From Nitzschia sp. DOCU1 (Eukaryota > Bacillariophyta > Bacillariophyceae > Bacillariales > Bacillariaceae): a stretch of 64,000 bases of DNA. The notes under the pieces are model-generated. The model made no database searches. It had not been told where the DNA came from and saw only the letters and a program-made list of their open reading frames with translations. The position numbers and the translations under genes were made by a program. Of the stretch, positions 53,008 to 62,817 are shown piece after piece. Location: NCBI GenBank assembly GCA_951394045.1, contig OX595999.1:868001-932000 (forward strand), in the 5' to 3' direction. How positions within the stretch are numbered: the first letter of the stretch is position 1; every line of letters begins with the position of its first letter.

Positions 53008-53245
53008 GTTAATCAATCGTAAACTATCTCTCTGCTAGGGTCAGCTTGAAAGCAAGCCTCTCTTCTCAGTTCTTGCTATCGATAGCAAGAAGAAAAAGTT
53101 TATGGCTGTTGTCGTTCAACACGTAGTATCGTACTTTTCTTCTCCTACCTTTCTTCCTTTTAGTAGGTCGGTAGAAGGGTAGTTCGAAATTCGATCCGGG
53201 TTCCCCGGTCCCTTCGCCGTCCGTTCTCTCCGCGGTTACTAGTAG
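53008..53245 (-). repeat. split direct repeat A1 (5' end of the Ngaro-like element)
   Basis: 238 bp, matching A2 at 42921-43158. In element orientation it is the leader and probable promoter, ending 6 nt before the gag ATG. Confidence 0.85.
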
Positions 53246-53570
53246 TAGTTCACTTATTTGGGACAAATAGTCGTCGAATATTAATCATACTCTACCTGGC
53301 ACTCCTACTGTACTAGCTTCGGAAGTAGAGCTGTGACGTAAGGACATCCTATACCTGGTACTCTCTAAGTGCGAGGATTGTTTCCCAGCAGTAGGCTACT
53401 ATCTGATCAGCCACCGTAGTAGTCCAAACCGATCTGAGGCGACAATTCGTGGATTCGCCAAGATAACAAAGCACAGCAATGAACATTGAATCATCACATG
53501 GTACACGCCATGATTGTCTGCCATCTACCTTATGGAGCTTCGATGTCGTTGGTTCTCGTGCACGTCTGCT
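53246..53570. other. intergenic, right of the Ngaro-like element
   Basis: About 325 nt with no supported gene; it contains the 3' flank of SAR1. Confidence 0.4.
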
Positions 53571-54240
53571 TCAAAGATGTTTTGATACCCAGCGAAAAGC
53601 TGCCTGGTATCCTTCTCCTTTAAGCACCGATATCCGAAACATGGCAATATTTTCTTCACCTTGCATCTTTTGTAGATTTGAATAGTCGATCCTTTCCTGT
53701 ATTACGTTGGAGGGCATGGCATCTTCTAGATCACATTTGTTGCAGAGTATGGCGATCGGGATATTTTCGACAATTTTTTCTCCTATCAGAGCGTCTAGTT
53801 CAAACCCCGCCTCTTCTAACCTCGCTGAATCCGACGCGTCCACCAAGAATAACACAGCGCTACACTCACAGGCGTAGTCTGCCCACAAGAAACGGACTGC
53901 TTCGTGCCCACCCAAATCCCAGGCCTGAAACGTAATTCCCTGAAAAGTAAACTTCTCTGTTTGATGTGGTCTATCAGTGGGAGGGAAGCTTCTGACGTCT
54001 CCAGTCCTCAGTCGGTGCAGCAGTGTGGTCTTTCCCGCGTTGTCTAAGCCCAATAGAAGGAGGGTGCCTTTCTTGCCTAAAGACCGAGGAGGAAAGGTTA
54101 GAGTGATGTGGGCTAGAAATGCCGACTTTCGTTCCGGTCAGCCTTGACACACAAATAACTCTGGAAGACTTGCCATCAAAACCCAAAGCTGCCCAGAGGG
54201 AATCCCATAACGACCTCCATGCTTCCAATAGAAAAGACAT
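53571..54240 (-). CDS. SAR1: SAR1-type small GTPase (COPII), GC-AG intron
   Basis: Recruits the COPII coat at ER exit sites. Exons 54240-54174 and 54076-53571 give 190 aa, the usual length. Exon 1 encodes MSFLLEAWRSLWDSLWAALG, the amphipathic membrane-inserting helix typical of Sar1. The 97-nt intron begins GCAAGT and ends TTTAG; no GT donor gives the correct phase. Joining restores GKKGTLLLLGLDNAGKTTLL with the P-loop GLDNAGKT. Other motifs: FPPTDRP (switch I Thr), WDLGGHE (switch II), NKCD, and C-terminal GYQAAFRWVSKHL. No lipidation signal is present, as expected for Sar1. Confidence 0.9.
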
Positions 54241-54681
54241 GTTGTGCCGGCCACAAACAAATTGTTTTGGTCGAAACAAAGGGGTCAAGTCATGGCGGAC
54301 TATTGGCTGCTGTGATGACGAGGCAGACGACGACAACAATGCCACTGAATTTTTGAAATTTAGGGGTAAATACCGTCTGTAGGAATATTTGGATTTTTCC
54401 ATGGACCCCTGACAGTAACTCAAGAAATGACCATGCGCCATTCTTTTTCTCGCCACTCTCGTTTCTCTCGTCCAGCGGCAAATGCCAATCGGGTTCCGGT
54501 TCCTACTTTTATAGACGTTAATGCTGCTGTACTACTTCTATCCAAATCGCTCCCTTTCAGTTCTTGGGCCCCGCTTCCCAAAGCCTCCATCTTGTCCATT
54601 TTACCGGCCGGCTTTCTCGTTTCAACCTTGTGCTAGTTTGGTATCGCCCGTGAAGAGAACTGCTGGTATTGCATCAATACA
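54241..54681. other. divergent promoter region
   Basis: About 440 nt between the SAR1 start and the start of the SLC35B-type transporter. No coding sequence is supported. Both neighbours serve the early secretory pathway, so a shared promoter is conceivable. Confidence 0.4.
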
Positions 54682-56059
54682 ATGACGGATCAAGGGTCGC
54701 ATTCGAGTTTGTTGGATCAGTTGGGCCCAACAGTCCAGTTTGCCGTGCTGGCATGTGGCGTTTTCCTCTTCTTTGGAGTCCACAATTTCTTGCAGGAGGC
54801 AATGATGAATATACCTGGATTCAAATTTGGTGTCATGCTGGGATATCTTGAGGTCTTTGGGTACGATTTTTTGAGGCCATTGCTTGCGAGGAACAAACCA
54901 AGGCTGACGTTCGTTTTCGGTACGGTTTTCTTACAGGGTTACTATTTGCTCCTACCTCGAGCGGACGCTCGTTTCGGGAGAATCTGGGCGTGTAGCGCCG
55001 TTATCGGCTTATCCGTTGCTGACCGCTTGCCTGATGGCATCGTCTTCACTTTCAAATCTTGCGCTGAATTACATCAACTTTCCAACCAAGGTGGTGTTTC
55101 GGAGCTGCAAGTTGATCCCAACGGTGAGTGGAATAGGTGACGTTGCTGACATAGCCGCTTGATTTCTGACTTTTGAATCTCTGAAGATGGTTGTTGCGTC
55201 CATCGTCCACCGAAAAGTATTCACTTCAGTGGAATACCTCTTGGCGGTTTGTATATCCGTCGGATTGGTTTTGTTTGCCGCGGCTGACTGGGAATTGACT
55301 CCCACTTTTCACCCCATTGGCTTGGCGTTCGTATCACTGAGTGTTTGTGCCGATGCCATCTTACCGAATGCACAGGAGCGATTGTTTAGGCTTGGATCTT
55401 CACGATTAGAAGTTACCTTCTTCACAAATGTCTTCACTTTGATGGCAATGACAGTCACCACCATTTTGTCGGGAGACTTTTTCGGACTTATTGCCTTTGC
55501 GAGGACAAGCCACATTGCATGCGTATACATCGGGGTCTACACTTTCATCGCTTACATTGCCATTTCAATCCACATGACTGTCGTACGGCGGTTTGGCGGA
55601 GTGGCGGCTGTGCTTGTTGCAACCGGGCGGAAGGGGATGACCTTGATTATCTCTTTTATCATTTTTCCAAAGGCATTTTCTTGGTTTTATGTGGTGGGTG
55701 CCATCTTGGTACTGGGTGGCCTTTTACTCTCGAGTCTTTTCAAGATTCAACAAAGGAAGGAAAAAGAGGTGATGCAGCCGCTGCTGGAAGCTAGAAACAA
55801 TGATTTACATCTCAACGAGTCTTCAACTAATCATCACAAAGATCTCGAGAATGGGTCAAGTCATGGTGAGTTACTCCCTATCACACGAAGATCTTTTCAC
55901 TTCGGCATTTGTGGGCGAAGCGACGGTCTTAAACACAACGTATCTCACATGCCTTGTTCGTCTGTCAGAAAAACCCTCAGTGTCTACTTATTTCCATGGC
56001 CAAAGACACGACCACCAATCCTGAGGCCCTTTGTAGATATACGAAAGGCTCTCTACTAG
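54682..56059 (+). CDS. SLC35B-type (PAPS) nucleotide-sugar transporter (three exons)
   Basis: Exons 54682-54860, 54937-55123 and 55187-56059, introns 76 and 63 nt; about 412 aa. Expected to carry PAPS or a UDP-sugar from cytosol into the Golgi or ER lumen. Landmarks of the UAA/SLC35B family: FGVHNFLQEAMMNIPGFKFG, then after splicing SSSLSNLALNYINFPTKVVF and RSCKLIPTMVVASIVHRK, and later ATGRKGMTLIISFIIFPK. About ten hydrophobic helices are visible. A frame change between exons 1 and 2 is explained exactly by the first intron. The last 80 residues are weakly conserved, and a GTGAGT at about 55865 could be a further donor, so the C-terminus is uncertain. Confidence 0.85.
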
Positions 56060-56369
56060 TGTAGCCTTGTCGACTGGGGTTCACTGGTGCAAGTTGGCAC
56101 AATGTTATTCCGTTTATTGCAGGCGTGCGAATCAGTTTTTAAACGTTTCCATGGTAGCCGACGATCACCGCGTTCAATGCCACCTCACGCCAATGCAGCG
56201 TCCAGGAATGATGACGCGAGCATGCAAATACATCCTTTCCAACCATGATTCAGCAACAAGCGCTGGTAACGCACTCTACTACTAGAGGCATGGGTTGCTC
56301 CGAATGAATAGCTGCAAACCTATATGCTGATGGGCCTCTGAAGGGTCGCACAGATTAGTCTATCTTTCT

Positions 56370-57065
56370 TTAGTCCTTTTTCTTGGAATCTGCTCCCTTC
56401 TGATCGTATTTGCCGCTTTCTAGGCGTTTGAACAAGGCCTCTACTTCCAATTGGAGACCGATTTCATCAAACATACCCTCCTTGTCGAAGAATTGACCTA
56501 CGCTCCATCGTTGCTCGACCAAAGGCGGGTTCTCCACGCCTTGATATTCCAGAATTACAGTGTAGAATTCAGAAAATCGGGGAAACTGCGATCGGACCCT
56601 GACCCCATACTTTTGGAGGTCCTTGTTGGAAGTCTTATCTGCCGGCAGTGGTTTGGTGAGCAAAATCGAATCCTTGTCGATGAATGTTGTGATGAGCTGC
56701 AGAATTCCGCTTAAAATGAAATAGCAACAGCAGCACGTCCCTAGAACAGGACGCGAGTCCGGGAACGGGAGAGGCGCGAACTGCGCGACGACGGCAAAGA
56801 GACAAGCCGTAATCATGATGGCCAGCTTGATATTGTCCAACCGGTAATCCTCCAATAGAAACTTGTCCAGAAGAGCGGCCGCAACCGCCTCATCCAAAAT
56901 CTGTTTCAGTTTGACCATGTCTCCCAGGTCTACCTGCAGCAACTCGAGTTCATCTTCTTCGTAATCTTCCTCCTCGTTTGTCTCCTTCGGCTCTGCTTTG
57001 CCCTCACCCGCTGGCACCGCCTTGACGATTGGAGTATCTTTGCTCCCACTCTTTTTCTTAGCCAT
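56370..57065 (-). CDS. SPCS2: signal peptidase complex subunit 2 (SPC25)
   Basis: 231 aa, single exon, ATG at 57065. A Lys-rich start and an acidic segment precede the conserved body. LDNIKLAIMITACLFAVVAQ and RPVLGTCCCCYFILSGILQL are the two closely spaced membrane helices of SPC25, both termini being cytosolic. The C-terminal domain has VRVRSQFPRFSEFYTVILEY and WSVGQFFDKEGMFDEIGL, typical of the family. Role: accessory subunit of the ER signal peptidase, linking it to the translocon. The run of four Cys in the second helix is unusual. Confidence 0.92.
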   Translation of the reverse strand: MAKKKSGSKDTPIVKAVPAGEGKAEPKETNEEEDYEEDELELLQVDLGDMVKLKQILDEAVAAALLDKFLLEDYRLDNIKLAIMITACLFAVVAQFAPLPFPDSRPVLGTCCCCYFILSGILQLITTFIDKDSILLTKPLPADKTSNKDLQKYGVRVRSQFPRFSEFYTVILEYQGVENPPLVEQRWSVGQFFDKEGMFDEIGLQLEVEALFKRLESGKYDQKGADSKKKD

Positions 57066-57556
57066 TGTCTACTTTCAGTTTTCCGCTGCCCGATGTCACC
57101 GATGTGGATTATTCGGATGCCTCTGCTGTTTCGCTTTTGCTGTGTGGGACACAAATGCAAGGGGCGGAATGATGCTGTTGTGATGGGTTGTCCACGGGTA
57201 AGGGTTGATGAAGGGATGCTATCGTTCGAGTTTTACTTGTCCCGCCCGCGCTGTCGATAGCTTTCATTGCGTTGATGCGCGATATTACGCATAATCACAT
57301 AACCCGGTACGCGAGCTTGCGAACCTCCAGTTGATTGCCACGTGGAGGCTCCTACTTGCCACCTGAAAACAGATGATGATTGATTCGTAGATGTGTATGA
57401 AATTAGTATGTAGCTGCTCCAAATAGATACCTACCCCTATAAGATAATAGACTAAATTCTGAGGAATACAATCGTCAGTAGTGCACTCGAATAACGAGGA
57501 GAAAAGCAACTGCTGTTTGCTAGCTCTACATAGTCAGAGTTGCCCATGCAACGTTT
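57066..57556. other. intergenic between SPC25 and XPG genes
   Basis: About 490 nt; presumably promoter of SPC25 and 3' flank of the nuclease gene. Nothing else is seen. Confidence 0.4.
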
Positions 57557-60500
57557 TCACTCTTCGTCGCTTGCTGCAGTCTTCGGCTTCTTGTTGGTCT
57601 GTTTTGTAGGGTCCTCAGCTCGAGCTTGTACATTGGTCAAGACTTCTCGGAGCCGTTTCGATCTCACGTTCGCAAACTTTATGCCATCTTCATAGCGCAT
57701 GAATGAATCCATTCTCGTTTGATACATAACCCCTCCCGATTCAATCTTATCAACGACCGGCTGGATCAATTTTCGTGTCTCTTCCGCCGCCCACCCAACA
57801 TGCTTTTTGCAGAACAGGATCAGACGGTCAGCGTCAGGAACACCCCATGAAAACCTCTCGTCAGAGTTAACGACGACTGGGGACATATAGGCGTGCAACA
57901 CTTAAAAAGAAACAGGGCGAATCTAGTGAGAAATACCGCTTGTTGAAATGATAGCATCGATCCAGAGAGCCTCTCTTTACATACCTGATGGGTCAGGAAA
58001 AAACTTTGGTGCAACCCATCTGGTTCGAGCAGTGTGATGCTTTCGATGAAATATCTGCTCTTTGGTCACCTCCTCTTTGCCTTTGGCAACGCTAAGGGTA
58101 TCGAACGGATCGAAACCGTCCAGCCATTTTCGAAATCGTATCAAACCGGCTTTGAGATCCTCGGAAACGTCGAAAGCTTCAATGATCTCCATCCCATTTA
58201 CAATACCCACCCCTTTCACGCCTTCCGTGTAGTCCCCTCCTAAAAGCATGGCCATGGCCACCAGACCATCCCGGGTCAAGTTCATTTCTTTTTCTGCGTC
58301 ACGGGCATCGTATACTTCAACATACTTTTGATCATCAAAAATGTTCTTGTAGATTCGTTGACCCCCGAAGACAAAAGCATCTGAATCTTCCGTGACAATT
58401 CCATCAACCAATCCAAGTTTTTCCAGCATTACACACTGCGCTTCGGCCTCTGCAGGAGCTTCCATAAATGGAACACCAAATAGCTGCAAAAGACTTATGA
58501 CTTCGGCCCGCATCTCATCTGTTACAGTGTCCAGATCACGGTCTTGCTGGTTTCTGTCATGTTCCCATTTTTCTTGGTACTCTTCCAGTGTTGATAGGAT
58601 GGTGGCACCTGCTGAAGAGTCGGGACAAGGTGCCGCCGGTGGCCGCGCTGCCTCCTCGGGCCTCGATGCGTTTCTAGCCTGTCGTTTGGAAACTTCCAGG
58701 TGGTTGTCCTCCTTTTCAGTGTTCACATGCTCACCTTCGGTGACACAAGGCCTTGCTGGAGTCTGACCATCACATTGTCCGACCATGACTTTTGGCTTTG
58801 CTGCGTCTGGCAGGGGCAGCCCGTTTTCTACCGCATGTTGTTCCACAGCACGTCGGAAGGCACGGCCCGCCCAGTTCGTCAGATTGCCCGCGGTGGTCTG
58901 GGCGTGCTCTAAAGCATCCTTCATTGCCTGTGCTTTCCTCGCACTATCCACCCTACAGTCGTCACCCCACGAATCCACACCTTTCCCAGTGCCATCGTCG
59001 GGTGATTCAGACTCGTTGCACATGAAATCCTGGTAAAATTCTTTCTTGCACTCTTGGGGCAGCGTATCCAAGATGCCTTTCCCCTTTTCTGATTCTATTG
59101 GATCCTCAATGTTGATAATTTCACCATTAACCCATTCGACGCTAACACCTTCCTCCTTGCTACCTTTCGATCCATGATCCTTTCGCCCTTCGGAGCGAGC
59201 TTCAAATTTCTCCGCATTTATGAGTCGTGAGTCCCCGATTAGGTCAGTTTGTAAATAGCCGACGGCAGCCTCTTGGGATTGCAACGAAGCACTCGGCCCT
59301 GACTCTCTATTTGATTCAATCGCTTGAACAGAACCGTCACTGCGTCCATCACCATCTTCCCAAGGGATGTCGTCTTCGTCTGATTGGGAACTTGATTCGT
59401 TTCCCTCTTTTATTGGAGCCGTAAGAATGATGCTGCTAGTGAAATTGTCGGAGGAGCTTTCCTTTTCGTTTGTACCGGTTCTCGTGAACGGTGCACGGAC
59501 GCCCGGCGCCGGCGCAGCCGGGGGGAAAGGAATAAAACCACCGGCTTCATCCTCGTCGTCATCAGCGACGTTGTATTTGGCCTCTTGAAGAGCTCTCGCG
59601 AGGTTTGCATCGATGAATTGACGAGTCACTGTATAATCAGCTTTTCGACCTGGCATTTTTCGATCTTCCTCTGACGACTCGTCATCATCAATCACGATTA
59701 CCCTCCGTCTATCGCCGCGTTGCGCCTTCAACGCGTGGCTGGTCTTCCGTACAGGCTTCTTGCCAACAAGATCCTTCTTGATGAATCCACCCGAGACCAT
59801 TTCGTCATCGCTCGACCTCGCCAACGCTTGGGTGGGCATCATCGCGACCCCGTCAGACGGGTTTTCATCGCTGTCACTTTCGTCTTCGTCGTCAACAACA
59901 GCTCTCGGTTTTGGTACCACCTGAAACGACCGATTATCGCCAAAAGCAGTATCATCTTGCCTCTCAAAATCGTTATCACTGCCTTCTTCATCAGATGCCA
60001 TAAATGAGAGCTTCTTGTTCAGACGAAAAGTTTTCAAAGCCTCCTCCTTATTTGCTTTCTTTCGTTCCGAATCATCCACACCAGCATCCATTTCGAAGAT
60101 GATGCGATTTTTTCCGCCCACAGATTTCGAATCAGTCTTCGAAGCTTGTTGGGCCATCTTGTGGATGTTTTGATTTAGTCTGGTTGATTTGAGAAAATTT
60201 CGTAGCTGGCACTTTGATAGTCCCTCCGGGTCATATGCTACCTTCATAAATTCCCGTCGACTTTGCAATCGCCGTTTTCGCTGAGCCTCTTCAATCATAT
60301 CTTTTCTCAGCGACGAAGGAAGCGAGGCAACGTATTCTACATCAAATTCTTTTGGGTCTGCCGATGCGTAATTTCGGATATTCTCGGACTTTCTGGCACT
60401 TCTTGCCCTGCTTTCGGCATCCATATCAGATGTAGCCACGTGACCCTCATCGTCAATAACCACAGTGTCCCAGTCACTCTGTGCGTTGGCTCTAGAAGTT

Positions 60501-61168
60501 GCCTGTTCCAAATAATCTGTGCCCTCCTCCAATATTTCGACTAGTTCCTTGGAATCGTGCTTTGGTTCTGGGGAGTAGTTCTGCGGTCCTTCCGGCTTGT
60601 CACGCAGTGCTTGTTCGATGCTCTCCTGAGGGGGTTGTAATTTCGACGACGATTCGACATGGTCCATTTCAGGATCATAGAAACCTGGAGCGTAGGCACC
60701 TGTAGAAGTGGTAGTGTCGACGACTTTGGCTTGACTCAAGGTTTCATTCGCGTCTGTTCCGTGCTTTTTTACGGTGGCAATGCCGACCTTGGTCCCTTGT
60801 TTCTTGAGGTGATGCACCAGAAGACGTTTTGCCATTCGTTGTAAAGCTTCATCCGAATGATTATCGTTACTGAATTGCTCCCGACGTTTCCTGCGCTCTC
60901 GTAATTCGCGTTGCTTGATCTCAGGTGTCGCACCATCGAAGACAAACACAGGCCTTATCCCCTGATACCGAAGTTTACACAACCTCCGGAAGAAGCCAAT
61001 CAAATGAGCTGCTGGTCGGACCTTGCCGGAATCCGGATCTCGCATTGCCTTGAGAAACTGTGTCAACCAGATACTCGCGTCAACAGCCAAGATTTTGCCC
61101 TCGAGGGTTTCGATGGAGATGCGTCGCCCAATCGGCATTAATAAACGCCAAAGCCCCTTGACACCCAT
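57557..61168 (-). CDS. ERCC5: XPG/Rad2 structure-specific endonuclease (two exons)
   Basis: Makes the 3' incision in nucleotide excision repair. Exons 61168-57985 and 57900-57557, 84-nt intron, 1175 aa. The N-domain (1-100) begins MGVKGLWRLLMPIGRRISIE and has AVDASIWL and PVFVFDGATPEIK. A long acidic, disordered spacer (about 110-830) separates it from the I-domain, as in XPG but not FEN1. The I-domain has FGVPFMEAPAEAEAQC, GIVTEDSDAFVFGGQ and LLGGDYTEGVKGVGIVNG, giving the acidic metal ligands and the helix-hairpin-helix. After splicing, VLHAYMSPVVVNSDERFSWG and PDADRLILFCKKHVGW complete the core. The basic C-terminus (KQTNKKPK) is a likely NLS. Confidence 0.94.
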
Positions 61169-61761
61169 GCTATTCTTATCTTATTTACACGCTTTCAAAA
61201 GCTTCAGATAGTGCTGATGCATGATGGACAAGGAACCAGGGAGCCTTTCTCGTTGATCGCTTCCCGAATAATGACAACCCTTGAACGAAACCCGCGGCTC
61301 GGCACGATTTCTTTTGGGGCAACGCCTTGCGTCGCTTTGGATGCCGAAAATATTCAACTACCGTCCGTACTATCCTACCCTACTATTATGCTGTACAATG
61401 GTCAGCCAAGGATGGCAGAACACACATGAAACTCTCCTCCGTTGTTCGAGACTTTGCCCTTATATCTTATAAATGGATCTAGTACTGAATACAATAATGT
61501 GTCCTTAAGTATCATTAATTTTGCACGCCAGCCTACCCACTTCCAGGTTTTTCCCTGATCGAAATATGTGTTCGCCGCCCGGCTTTTGGTGCAGTCACAA
61601 TGAACCCCAAAGCGTTGGTCTCCCATATCCACTTCGTTCCAGCGGCCTCAACAAAATAGCGAGGAAGAGAGCAGCAAGGTGCAACTGCTACAGACAGAGT
61701 CGAGTCCATTACTATTTTCGTGCTTATCTAGTGTGGTGGATCGCTACCGGTACAGTACAGG
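61169..61761. other. divergent promoter region
   Basis: About 590 nt between divergent genes. Short open frames show nothing recognisable. Confidence 0.4.
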
Positions 61762-62643
61762 ATGGGCTGGTTCGGCAAATTGAAAAATCGTGACGAAACT
61801 CCCGCCGACAGGGCTGACGCCGAGCCGCAATTCATCGAAGGAGATGGCGAGGAAGGCGCGGAAGTCGTCTTCACAGAATCCACTCCTACAACTCCCACTA
61901 AGCCAAATCATAGCTTTTTTGGTGGCAGTCCGACCAAAACACTGCCAGAGGAAGAGGACGCACCACAAGAAGACTTCGACGGGCAGCAAGCCAGCGTTGA
62001 CGTCGACGCAAACACCACCAGTAGCGCATCTCTCGCCAAGGATCTCGAAGAAAACATGGAACTTCGCAATCGTCATATTAAAAAGGTTGTTGCCTTTCTC
62101 TGTGTGATACTTGTCATTCTTGCAATCATTCTGGGTATCGTTCTTGGAAGTCAGGATAAGGACACCAACATCCCACCAGAAATGTACAGTGGACTCGATG
62201 CCGAAATCAAATCGCCCAACCTTATTGCCAACGAAGAATGTAATTCTGCAATCGCAATGGGGATCGATGGATCTTGGGATGTAGGCATCATCAGTGTCGC
62301 CTCGGAAAGTTCGTTTGTCAACGGTGAAGGCCAATGTGGGCAAGGGACTTTTGGTGCCGGAAAAGGCGCGTGGTATTCTGCAAGCGGAAATGGGGGGAAA
62401 TTCAGCCTGAGAGCCTGCGTGGGTGAAGGTTGCTCCGTTCCAGAGAATTCTCTCGTAATCCCAGAAGTTTCGGTCTTCACAGGAGACTGTAATGGCCTCC
62501 TTTGCGTTGCCGGAGTTGCCAATCTGATGACCGATGGCCCATTGATCTTCAATACGATCCGTGGCCAGGAATACTTCATTTTTATTCAAGGTCGCGAAGG
62601 GTCATTGGGAGTGTTTGAAATCAGTTTGGAAGTAGAAGATTAG
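61762..62643 (+). CDS. type II single-pass membrane protein, unknown
   Basis: 293 aa, ATG at 61762. An acidic, Pro/Thr-rich cytosolic N-terminus (about 1-108) is followed by a clear transmembrane segment VVAFLCVILVILAIILGIVL (about 109-128) preceded by basic RNRHIKK, predicting an outward C-terminus. The outer domain (130-293) has paired Cys and blocks such as FGAGKGAWYSASGNGGKFSL, RACVGEGC, FTGDCNGLLCVAG and QEYFIFIQGREGSLGVFEISL. This looks like a compact beta-rich, disulfide-bonded domain of the sort seen in secreted stramenopile proteins; I cannot name a function. Confidence 0.8.
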   Translation: MGWFGKLKNRDETPADRADAEPQFIEGDGEEGAEVVFTESTPTTPTKPNHSFFGGSPTKTLPEEEDAPQEDFDGQQASVDVDANTTSSASLAKDLEENMELRNRHIKKVVAFLCVILVILAIILGIVLGSQDKDTNIPPEMYSGLDAEIKSPNLIANEECNSAIAMGIDGSWDVGIISVASESSFVNGEGQCGQGTFGAGKGAWYSASGNGGKFSLRACVGEGCSVPENSLVIPEVSVFTGDCNGLLCVAGVANLMTDGPLIFNTIRGQEYFIFIQGREGSLGVFEISLEVED

Positions 62644-62817
62644 CCATCATCAGCTCCGCTACATAATATCTGTTTTGCAATAGGTTGCTCCCCATCCTGG
62701 TGACTGGTAGTACTATGTTGGTTAGAATACGCCTTCTACCTTCTCTGCTGAGATTACTACTTCGAACTAGCAGTGCATCCAGGATGGTTTCTTCCAGCAT
62801 TGCTCCCGTCCGCACTT

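Larger units (their letters stand above)
42768..53245 (-). mobile_element. Ngaro-like tyrosine-recombinase retrotransposon (interrupted)
   Basis: Minus-strand element with split direct repeats in the order A1 (53245-53008), coding region, B1 (43294-43158), A2 (43158-42921), B2 (42904-42768). This is the arrangement known for Ngaro/PAT-type elements. Coding order is a gag-like frame, reverse transcriptase, RNase H and a tyrosine recombinase, with no DDE integrase. A gypsy element (47326-52613) has inserted in the gag. Without it the element would be about 5.2 kb. Confidence 0.85.

Noticed and set aside
55865..56059. A further intron near the end of the SLC35B-type transporter (GTGAGT at about 55865).
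   Set aside because: A donor is visible, but no downstream acceptor gave a clearly conserved C-terminus, so the unspliced frame was kept and flagged as uncertain.
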